In this document: one piece after another, positions 22,705-31,208 of the stretch
How positions within the stretch are numbered: the stretch's first letter is position 1
How the letters are laid out: each line of letters opens with the position of its first letter
Source of the DNA: Mesostigma viride
Taxonomy: Eukaryota > Streptophyta > Mesostigmatophyceae > Mesostigmatales > Mesostigmataceae
Reading direction: 5' to 3'
DNA length: 64,000 nucleotides
NCBI GenBank assembly: GCA_009746045.1
Contig: RPFO01002079.1
Location: 1-64,000, forward strand
Position numbers and translations under genes: made by a program
Notes under the pieces: model-generated
Seen by the model: the letters and a program-made list of their open reading frames with translations, nothing else
Told to the model about the DNA's origin: nothing
Databases searched by the model: none

Positions 22705-23215
22705 GGTTCGTGTGTGAAGACGCTCGTTGCCTCGTTGAGCCTCGAGCTATATGCAACCTCGTTCCATCCTTGTTCCTCGGTCATGAGCAACGCTGGGCAA
22801 CGCTACATTGCCAGAGCCTCGTATCGCTGCCTGCATCCTCGTTGCAGGCAGCATACAGGAATCTCTGGCTATCCTGTGTCTAGGACAGCACAGGACCTGC
22901 CACAGTCCTGCAAGGACTTACATCCTTGCAGACCTGCTGGCTGGTTACTGGCTTCTACTAGCCACAGTACCGTTGAGCCCTCAGTACACTGTGTCCCAGT
23001 CACGTGAGAGTACAGGCTAAGCCTGTGCAGGCACGGCCTGCCACGTGTCCTGTCCACTATGCCCTGAGTGTGCCCCGCCCTCGCCCACCGGTCGGCAGTA
23101 CTTCGGGACTTGATAACTTTCTAGTCCCTTGTCTGTTCTAGGCGGTTGACACGGCGTTGGAAAGGTCTCCTCAACCTGCATCCATCTAGCACATTGGTGC
23201 CCCAATATGCTAACT
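22562..23215 (-). repeat. 5' LTR of the copia element
   Basis: A direct repeat of 14821-15474 of the same length. The first open frame of the element begins inside this LTR on the minus strand. Confidence 0.93.
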
Positions 23216-24274
23216 GGAGGAGGAGGAGGAGGAGGAGGAGGAGCAGCACGTTGCTACCAAGAAATCCGCCAAGGGTGGGAAGGCTGCGGAGCACGTTGCT
23301 TCCAAGAAATCGGCCAAGGTGGGGAAGCCTCCCAAGCCTGCCCTGCCTCAGAAACGGCGTCGAAAAGCAGTTGTGCTTTCAGATTCGGACGATGAGGAGG
23401 AGAAGGAGGAGGAGGATGGCGGCGGAGAGGAGGAGGACGGGGGAAAGGAGCGCGTTGCTTCCAAGAAGTTACCCAAGACCGCGAAGACTGCCAAGGTTGC
23501 CGAGCCCGCCAAACCCGCCCCGGAGCCTGCCCCCCCCCCCAGACGGGGTCTACCTGCGAGCAGAGGTCGAAGGAAAAGGCCAAAAAGGGTAAGAAAAAAT
23601 CTGCGAGTGAATTCTGGTATGTAGAGTGTTTTGATTTTTCACGGTTGGCAGTCCGATTTCTACTAACTCGATTTTAGTCATGCGTTGATGGCATGATCGG
23701 TTTGCTCGCAGGTAATGAGGATGTGGAGCAGTTACTTCGCTTGGCTAATGTGGCGGTGGGCTTCGGACCAGCGGCTGTACATGCTGACACTTCCGGACGG
23801 GAGGAGCCTAAGGGGGCGGAAGACAGTCAGGCGGGCGATGAGGATGATGACAAGCCCACGTTGGAAATGAGACTTATGGACGGGGAAATGGGGTTCGGAG
23901 CACCAGAGGCCTTTTGGTGTGATGGGTGGACTTTAGCCATTATGCAAGCAGGGAACAAGGATACGGCTACGCCAATGTATGCCAAGCTAGAAGACGTCAT
24001 GCTTTATGGGCAGGTGTCTGGATACGACACCAAGTGGAGGGACGTCGCATTTAAGTTTTTCGCTGAGGGGGAGAAGGGAGGGAAGTTGAAGAACAAGTTG
24101 TGGTGGATGCCGCTGGACTACGCGATGAAGGTGGTAAAGCTGACGGATGGCAAGAGCTGGAAGGATGTGGAAGTCTGGGCGCCTGCAAAGGAGATCGATA
24201 AGAAGAGGAGGAACTCGAAAACGGAACAGCAGATCGCGGAAGCGAAATTACGGAAGAGGCCCTCGAAAGTGTGA
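23216..24274 (+). CDS. Exons 8 (right part) and 9: acidic/basic tail and C-terminal domain
   Basis: Right of the LTR the acidic GAG repeat resumes. It is followed by two copies of HVA(T/S)KKSAK, a KRRRKAVVLSDSDDEEE block (basic, then a casein-kinase-2-like acidic stretch) and a Pro-rich part to 23589. A C11 run near 23530 marks a frame change, needed because the phase of exon 9 fits only the other frame. Exon 9 (23712-24274) gives NEDVEQLLRLANVAVGFG to a basic end KLRKRPSKV with stop TGA at 24272-24274. It contains a folded-looking region rich in Trp (EAFWCDGWTLAIMQAGNKD, SKWRDVAFKFF-like). Function is unknown. Confidence 0.62.
23545..23568. repeat. Palindrome-like copy inside coding sequence, right of the copia element
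   Basis: GGGGTCTACCTGCGAGCAGA followed by GGTC is a diverged member. It is the last copy found going right and lies next to a C11 run in the Pro-rich tail. Confidence 0.45.
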
Positions 24275-24630
24275 GGGAAATTAGCACTTGGACATGCGCT
24301 GGCAATGCTCGTCCTATGGTTAATACAAAGGTTAGGATGATGTCGAGTCTCTCCACGTAAAATTTACATGAATTACTAACTTTCAAGCCTCTCGATGTGG
24401 AATGTACGCTCAAATTGACATGAATTAAGCATTATGACACCAAATTAGCTCGAAAATACGCGATCGGACGCCAAATTCGCGCGAAAAAAAGATATCGGAC
24501 GATTGAAACTAGCGTTTTTTTCTTGCAAAATGCGCCAAAAATGACCCCATTCCGCGTGGGACCACCCATGATGGACTGGCCCCATGCTGCTTCAGCAACC
24601 GGTAGAGTATTTGCTGAATGGTTGGTAAAT
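24275..24630. other. 3' flank of the nine-exon gene, no gene seen
   Basis: AT-rich sequence with no supported coding frame. The phrases GAGTCTCTCCACGTAAAATT and AAGCCTCTCGATGTGGAATG (24341-24400) look like a weak direct repeat. The palindrome family ends before this stretch. Confidence 0.4.
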
Positions 24631-24750
24631 GATGCAGACGATATTTGTTTAAACCTTTGTGTAATTATTTTTTCTAATGATGATTAGCATAGTACCGTCC
24701 GTGGCTGCCATGCCTTTGCGAATGACACGCAAGTACTTACTTACTTACTT
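24631..24750 (+). mobile_element. 3' end of a short non-LTR element with ACTT tail, copy 1
   Basis: GATGCAGACGATATTTGTTT ... CATGCCTTTGCGAATGACAC followed by GCAAGT and three to four ACTT units. It matches 31097-31208 closely, with small internal insertions here. A shared body ending in a short tandem tail is typical of SINEs or LINE 3' ends mobilised by LINE machinery. Confidence 0.75.
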
Positions 24751-25795
24751 AGAGTATTTGCGGACTGCCATCCAAATAATGCAGCTACCTACTGTAGGCA
24801 CTGCGACGACAGTTAGTCTCCATGCTTTGCTACAGACTAAGTCTCAAAGGCATTGTGAATACAACGTATGAATAAGCCTTGTAAACCTACGCTGGTATGT
24901 GAATATAAATACCACGAGGGCTATGCAGATAGGACTGCTAGTCGAGTCACATACATTTCCCTAGATAGGTACGTTGGTACTTTCAGTGGGTACTGGGGTA
25001 CGTGACAGATGTCAGTACCCAGTATACGTATAGTGTCCTACCATTGGACGGTACGGCTAGAGTATCCTACTAGCTAGGGAACGTACTGCAGAGTGGATTG
25101 ATCTGTGATCACACGATGCTGTGACTAGACTGCTACCTCTCATCGTGCGGCCTCGGGCCAACGGTCTGCACCCAACGGTCACTGACGGCGCAGCCAGTGA
25201 GAGGAACGTTGATAAAGGGTAAACCTATTTTCTAATAAGCAAGCAATTCATTGCCAACCATATTCTGTGCTCTCAAGCAAGCAACTTTACCGCGTTCGTG
25301 CATGATCATTCCTAACTACGACCACGTTGAGGACAGATCCGTGAGGCGATTCTTGGGGGCCGGCGGCCTCAAGATCCTGACCTGCACGCCAGACAACGCC
25401 GGGCAGGCCCAGGCTGCGCTTCGTTTAGGCTTTTTTCCACAGCTAGCGGCGCGCAGGCAACAGTTTCACGTGGCCGCCGGCCGGCAAATGCCGGCCATTA
25501 CAGCCGGCGTAGGCCGGCCACGAGCTGGCCAAGTAATTGATCAGTTGTTGTTGTTGTTGTTGCCCTGCCACGCCGCACCTGGGCAGCAGAGATTTGGGAT
25601 CGGCCAAGGGCCAGAACACTGAACAGCATGCCATCACAAACAAACTTGAAAGAAACAAAGGTACTCAGCGAGACAGGATGCGTTTGCTTCATCGGATACA
25701 CCGGCCCGCGAACGCGTTGTAACACAGCTTGGCATGGAGCTGGCCACTGAAGTATATGTCATGCCGGCCCCCATTTTTTTTTCCCCCAGGTTCAG

Positions 25796-25832
<37 letters not shown>

Positions 25833-26189
25833 CACCCACGCCGCACATGCATGTGACCCCATGCACCTGGCCCACCACTGATGACAACACGCCTCCCATT
25901 TATTAACTGACCCCCCCCCCCCCCCCCCCCCCAACATGCAGGAAACCACTGAGGCATGGCCACTCGCCGCGCCGGCACTTAGTAGGGCCAGCCAGCGGTG
26001 TGCGGATCCGCGCCGGACACTTTGCATGATCAAAAGTCGGCCGCCGGATCCGTGCGGATCCGCGCCTGAAATCCGGCGGATCCGGCTGTAAGCGAAATCG
26101 CGCAGGCATAATTCAAGAGCCTCCTCAGTGACGGCAAGGACACCGTACGTCCGAGCTGTAGTAGTGGAGGAGCAGCTGGCTCCGATTAA
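24751..26189. other. Non-coding, repeat-bearing DNA
   Basis: The stretch contains short GTAC-rich inverted segments (24960-25090), a GC-rich CCGGCC-rich part (25350-25530), GTT triplet runs at 25546-25562 and 25798-25830, and a run of about 22 C at 25911-25932. No coding frame is supported. The open frames here are short and repeat-driven. Confidence 0.5.
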
Positions 26190-27201
26190 TTGCTGGGCAG
26201 ATGGCAGCTAGCCTTCTTGACTGTGCCTGACGGCCCGCTCATATTCCACCATCACCGGCCAAGGTCAACAACATTGAAGCCAAAGTCGCACACAAGCTCC
26301 AGCCCCAATTTACCGCCTCATGTGCAAGAGCACATTGCCGCCCAGGTTTCTGAGGCCACTGCTGCACTGTGACAGCCTGCCTTTACCGCTGAGGTCAGGA
26401 AGGTAAAGTTGGCCAGGGCATTGTTAAGCAGCTGGAGGCAGCTAGCTAGTCGGTAATTGCTACCATGTCACTGAGACGCCCTGGCCACGCAGGTCCCCGA
26501 GCTACTAGCCGAGCTAATGGCCACCATGCATGCATCGATCGCCACCCAACCCGCCGTCCGACTTGCGAGCGCCGATCCTGGGCGGACCTGATTAAGAGCC
26601 ATGCAGGTAACCTCTACCACCTCTGCCATTACCACCAAGCTATACATACAGGAGCTGGAGCTCGGAACGCGCCGCGAGGCCGCTGACCGCAACCGCCGCC
26701 GCTGCCGGGTCATCCTCCGGCGGCGCTTCGACATGGCACCGGGGGAGTCTGGCACCCCAGACTCTCTTCTCGCCGGACAAGCTCAGGAGCTGGCCAGCTC
26801 TTGGCTCGCATGGAGCTGCCAGCCAGGTGCGACGCTGCAGGGCGCCTACCGCCTGCCCCATCCACGGGCCGGACAAGGCTGGCCCCCCGCCCGTGGTCCT
26901 CACCTTCAGCGACATCGCTCATGCACCGGCCCGAGTTTGATAGGACTTCCACTCTCGCCGCAACTACACTGCACGCAAGAAGCTGGTGCTCACCCCGGCC
27001 TGGTTGCTTGACGACGGCCTGACGCCAGCCCTGCAGCAGCAGCAACGCCACGATCAGTGGCCGGCCCGACTTCATCCCGGCCACAAACTTCCAGCTCCGA
27101 GAATCCCCAAGTGCGGTATATACTGGCGAGGCAGGGACCTTCTTTATGTCAACAACAAACTGTGGAAGCCCCCCCAGACTCCCGGCCCGGGTTTGAGCTG
27201 A
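26190..27201 (+). mobile_element. Decayed LINE ORF1-like sequence
   Basis: Protein-like pieces on the plus strand resemble ORF1 of L1-like LINEs in plants and algae. They are VPELLAELMATMHASIATQP; RRRCRVILRRRFDMAPGESG; a piece with GPPPVVLTFSDIAH (like the PVVVTF..AHR motif); and, at the end, LDDGLTPALQQQQ followed by CGIYWRGRDLLYVNNKLWKP, close to the usual L-TP-Q .. WRG-LYVN C-terminus. The pieces lie in more than one frame with several stops and shifts, so it is dead. The 3' part of the element is not found next to it. Confidence 0.5.
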
Positions 27202-28930
27202 AGCTAGTTGCATGGGCTAGATGGGGGCAATTAGGGACAGCGTATAGGCCGATCATCGCACGTCTTAATTGGCATAATTAAAGCATATTATAGCTCAGCT
27301 AGCATAGCCACTTAGCTCTACCTGTTTAGATTTGATGCAAGATGGCATTTAATTCAGCCGTGGCTCATTGTGGCAATTTGTTGGCGCGCCTTCAGTTATA
27401 GCCAACGTCTTGAGCCCACCTCACCATATAATAAGCTATGTCACTGTCAGCCTATACTCAGTATGGTACTGCATCATTGGTTGAGTATTGCACCCACAGC
27501 ACTTAATTGTTGCGCCCCGGCATGCACCCTGCTGTGGATAAGAGTGCTCTGTGGCCTGCCCGCATTGTGGCAGTGAGCGGAGAAGCTCGGGCGCTCCCCC
27601 CAGTCCTTCTCATGGTGTAGCCGGGTTGAAGGCTCCTTTAATTACTCTGTATTGGCAGTTTGGCACCTGGGCACGTGACGCAGTCACGTGCTAATTTTAG
27701 CAATTCATTGAATTAATGGTGTTGGGCAGTAAGAAACATATGTCTAATCCCCTAGGCACCTCTTCTTTTGCAACCTGATCATCAGGTGCCCACCCGATCC
27801 TTCTCGAGATGTTGGCCTGGCAGATGCCGTAACTGCAGCAGACAACGCCGAGACAGTGCAGACACCACAACCAGATATCGCCGAGCTACAGTAAAACGTC
27901 GTCGCTAGAAGTTACGCCGGAAAGGTTCACTGCTGATCGAAACGTGAAGATGTCGTCACAAAAACTGGAATCTGATGCAGTCGTCGCAAAAGGAGTCATT
28001 GTCCCGACTGGAAGATGTCATTGCCACCATCACGCTGTGTCGGCTGATTGCTGTTGTCGTGTACAGCTAGTACAGCTCCGTGCCGTTTCAGCGGGTCGGG
28101 CAGATTGACGCAGTGCCGTTGTCGACGTACAGCAGCCGATCGAATCACTTGAGTTGGCTGGTCTGGTGCGTTAAAAGCTTAGCCACTCAGGATAATGTGG
28201 TCTGGCTCGGGCTTGTTCGTGAAAACATCCCATACGGCCAGACGCAGAGCCTGTTCCGCAATGCATGCAGACTGGATTGAAATAGAAATTCGCTGCACAG
28301 ACTGTGAAGAATGCGCTCTATGGCATACAGGTCAGCAGGGTTGGTAAAAACATGCCAGGTGACTGGCCGCTGATCAGCTAGATAGTAAGAGCTTTCTTTT
28401 AAATGAGGACTTATGCTCACGTGACGCAGTCACGTGTCTATTAAATTAATTAATTAATTAATTTATTAATTCTTTGTCTCAACCAAGACTGATCGAAGAT
28501 GAATGGTATCGTACGGTTCTTGTTCGAGATTCCCCACGGTAGGCAAGGGATGTATACTGCATCAGTAAGAGTCAGTACGTAAACGAAAACTCGTCCCATG
28601 CTTTGATAAGTCTGTGAACATCAGAGGTCAAAACTACGATGACCATGATGTAACAGAATACAATGGCGGCTTCTGCTCCACTAAATATACAGATCTTTTA
28701 CCTCCCTCATTAAACACTGTCAGAACGGACTTGTTGAAATCCCAAGCGATCGACAGGGGGAACCCCTTGTATTCTCCAGGAGTCAACTGAGCCGGTGTGG
28801 TCTGTTCTCTTCTGTAGGGCTCTCCTAACAGCATGTAGTACGGAGGTATCTAGAGAGCTATGGTCCCCTTTTGGTCGGGACTGTCTCTCTGCTTGTTTGT
28901 ACAGGCACAAGACTTCATGCATAAGTTGGT
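27202..28930. other. Intergenic DNA with two copies of a 19-bp palindrome
   Basis: No gene is supported. The perfect palindrome CACGTGACGCAGTCACGTG occurs at 27672-27690 and 28418-28436. The second is followed by a TTAA-repeat tail (28441-28470), and a related CACGTG plus TTAA tail occurs at 31031-31058. These look like 3' ends of a short non-LTR family. Confidence 0.65.
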
Positions 28931-30840
28931 TATTAAAAAGTTGAAATTAAATTATAACATGCCCTCCGTTGGGAGATCATGTAGCACGTATGAATGCCAT
29001 TGCTGGTGGGTGGGGGTGATCAAGCCCGGAGCCACGACAACTAACTAAGCTAACTCTAATCTAATCCAATCTAATCTAATCCAATCTAATCTAATCTAGC
29101 CTATCAAAATCCTACTCTACTCAGAAAAGCGCCCTGTCCTCCTGGGCGGAAGGGGGCTTGCCCACAGCTGGGGCTGGCGTGTGGGCCTAGCTGGACAATG
29201 GGGTGTGCTGCAGCTCTTCTTGTCGATCCTGCATGCATAGCAATCCAAGCAAGAGAGAGGGAGAAAATGCGGTGCTCAAAGTTCAAACTTCAGGAGCTGG
29301 GACCACTAGGTCGACCAGCAACTGATCTGTATAGTTAATGGCAGGTCTATATACCAGCCCTTCTGGGCTAGTCCTTGGGGCCAGGCCAGGTCTGGATATG
29401 CGCCGCCTTGGCTGGCCAAGCCGCCATGCATGGGGGCTGCCATACCAAGGGCGGTGTCTACCTGACTGGTTCGAGCAAGATTTCCTCCAAATGCTATTCT
29501 ACGCTGCCTAATCTCATCAGAAATGTGGGGCATACCCCGACTCTAACGACCTATGCGTGGAAAACCCTACGTTCAGGACCTGTCGGGGCATCCTGGTTAC
29601 TGTGCCGTTTAGCCGGGTGACCAGCTGGTCCGTGAGCGTACGTCCATGCCTCGGCGCGCCGTATGCCGGTGAGCACCGTGAGGACCAAGACCTTGAGGAG
29701 CACGCGCTTCTTGCAGTCCTCGCCCAGGTTCTTCTAGTGCCGGTAGGTGTTGAGCGAGCGGAGCCTGGCCCAGGCCATGCAGGCTGATGCGGGCCGGTGT
29801 CCACATTGTCGGCCGTGTCAGGGAGCATGCTCCCCAGCAGTTTGAAGCGATCACGGAAAGGTACCTCAGAGATGTCTAGCAGCCGCGAGAGCGGCGGGCG
29901 AGCGCATGGTAGCACCAATCACCATCGCCTCAGTTTTGACGCTAATGTACAGCCCCACCGGCCGCCCGCGCCTCCAAGCCCAGACAGTCCAGCCAGGTCT
30001 GAATGTGCTTGGGGCGCTCGATGCGTTTGGAATCATCCGCATAAATCAGGTCGGCCGGACAGGCGATAGCCAGGGCCACCGCCTCCCGAGGTCGCTGCGA
30101 TAGCTAAGGATGTCCGAGCCAGGCTTGAACCCCGCGGCGGAAAAGCGCGCATGAGCCTGGCGCATGACGTTATCCACGACAATAATGAACAGATATGGCA
30201 GGGGACAGGAGACAACCTTGCAACACCCCGTTGTGAAGGGGAAATGGTGGGTTGGTGCCTTCCGCAGTCTGCACTACTGCCTGTGAACCCTCATACAGCC
30301 GGCGAATGGCAGCTATAAACGCTGGTGGCATGCGGTCCAGAGTCAGGATGGCCCAAAGAGCCTCCCAGAGGACCGTGTCAAAAGCCTTGACATAGTCGAC
30401 AAAAATGAAGACCAGCGGAAACCATCAGGGCAAAGGCGACGCACCTCCTCCACCTGCCGGCGCGCGACAAACACAGCCATGCACGTGTTACGGCCACCAC
30501 GGAATCCCATCTGAGACTCACCCAGGTGTGGGTCCAGCGCAGCTAGCGCGGAGCCTGTGCAGCATTGAATGCGCATGAACCCCTTCAGCGTGGCGCTCTG
30601 GAGACAGACACCCCGATAGTTACCGGGGGCCGGCAGCAGAATCCTTCTTGTACAGCATGACTCGGATGGCCGTCTGCCATTCAGCAGGCGGAGGCTCATC
30701 AGAGCGCAGCACACGGTTGCAGAACGCCAGCAGAGTCTCCCGCACAGGTCGGGGGTATATTGAGTAGCTTGGGCGAAAGGTGGTCGGCACCGACCGCCGC
30801 ATCGTACCGCACGCTTTCCTTGCCCACGCTACTTGTTATG
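28931..30840 (-). mobile_element. Decayed LINE, reverse transcriptase to 3' end
   Basis: Read on the minus strand from about 30800: LLAFCNRVLRSDEPPPAEWQ with MLYKK; GVCLQSATLKGFMRIQCCTG; ESQMGFRGGRNTCMAVFVAR (RT motif B/3 region); DLIYADDS with IERPKHIQTW-like text near 30050 (the YADD catalytic motif); then a C-terminal part matching the second LINE at 55.9-56.9 kb (RQVLNVGFS, SDEIRQRRIAF). It ends in a 3' untranslated part with ATAATTTAATTTCAA at 28960-28935. There are many frame changes, so the copy is dead. The 5' end is truncated or not recognisable near 30.84 kb. Both copies lie on the same strand and share the tail. Confidence 0.82.
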
Positions 30841-31058
30841 CCACGCTCACATGGGTCTTATTGCACCCGCAGTTTGCCGGATCGTTAGCATGTCCTTTTT
30901 AGCTAGCGCACCCGAATGCAGCTGTGGCATGCCTTCGGCATGAAGGAGACTGGGGGTCTCTGCCCTTTCTCCTGTTGTGCACACACAGGGATTAAAAGCA
31001 CTTCGGTGCTCCGTGACTCCCCAACGGGAGCACGTGTTTAATTAATTAATTAATTAAT
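30841..31058 (+). mobile_element. Short non-LTR 3' end with TTAA tail
   Basis: A GC-moderate body contains two small hairpins (GCATGCCTTCGGCATG and AAGCACTTCGGTGCT) and ends GGGAGCACGTG, then TTAATTAATTAATTAAT (31037-31058). Hairpin plus short tandem tail is typical of the 3' end of a SINE or LINE. It shares the CACGTG plus TTAA end with 28418-28470. Confidence 0.6.
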
Positions 31059-31096
31059 CGTACCGCAAGCGACCAAGTGCTTAACGGTTGGGGGAT

Positions 31097-31208
31097 GATG
31101 CAGACGATATTTGTTTAAACTTTTGTGTAATTATTTTTCTAATGAGATTAGCATAGTACTCCGTGGCATGCCTTTGCGCATGACACGCAAGTACTTACTT
31201 ACTTACTT
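31097..31208 (+). mobile_element. 3' end of a short non-LTR element with ACTT tail, copy 2
   Basis: It matches 24631-24750 from GATGCAGACGATATTTGTTT through CATGACACGCAAGT to the ACTT tail, with a few small deletions. It starts 38 bases after the TTAA tail of the preceding element. Confidence 0.78.

Larger units (their letters stand above)
14821..23215 (-). mobile_element. Ty1/copia LTR retrotransposon inserted in exon 8
   Basis: The element is about 8.4 kb, bounded by two 654-bp direct repeats (14821-15474 and 22562-23215) that look identical by eye, so the insertion is recent. Its coding strand is minus, so the 5' LTR is the right one. The order of parts 5' to 3' is: a 5' ORF (about 22704-21916), gag with a CCHC knuckle (21077-20004), integrase (about 19.6-19.0 kb), an aspartic-protease-like stretch (about 18.4-18.2 kb), then reverse transcriptase and RNase H (about 17.8-16.4 kb). 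Integrase before reverse transcriptase is the copia order. The flanks are GAG repeats, and a 4-bp GGAG on both sides is a possible target duplication. The element looks nearly whole, with roughly two or three interruptions of its coding frames, some of which could be normal frame changes between gag and pol. Confidence 0.93.
7356..24274 (+). pseudogene. Nine-exon gene of unknown function, interrupted by a copia element
   Basis: Proposed exons: 7356-8547, 8735-9784, 9892-9954, 10092-10154, 10279-10407, 10534-11076, 11266-12432, 12688-14820 continuing at 23216-23589 after the LTR element, and 23712-24274. Introns are GT-AG. The first seven are phase 0, the last fits phase 1, and most exons open with GCG, GGG or GAT. 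The product (roughly 1,900 residues) has an RS-rich start, a Lys/Glu coiled coil, several alpha-helical globular stretches of no recognised family, and acidic and Lys-rich tails. The start codon at 7356 follows a good acceptor, so a 5' untranslated intron is likely. Damage: three frame changes, all at homopolymers (about 7494-7500, 8458-8466, 23530-23540), an in-frame TAA at 12829-12831, and the LTR insertion. The homopolymer changes may be sequencing errors. I cannot tell a recently broken gene from a live allele elsewhere. Confidence 0.65.

Noticed and set aside
25251-25622. Plus-strand 123-codon frame as a gene
   Set aside because: It crosses GC-rich palindromic and GTT-repeat DNA, shows no domain and has no splice or promoter support.
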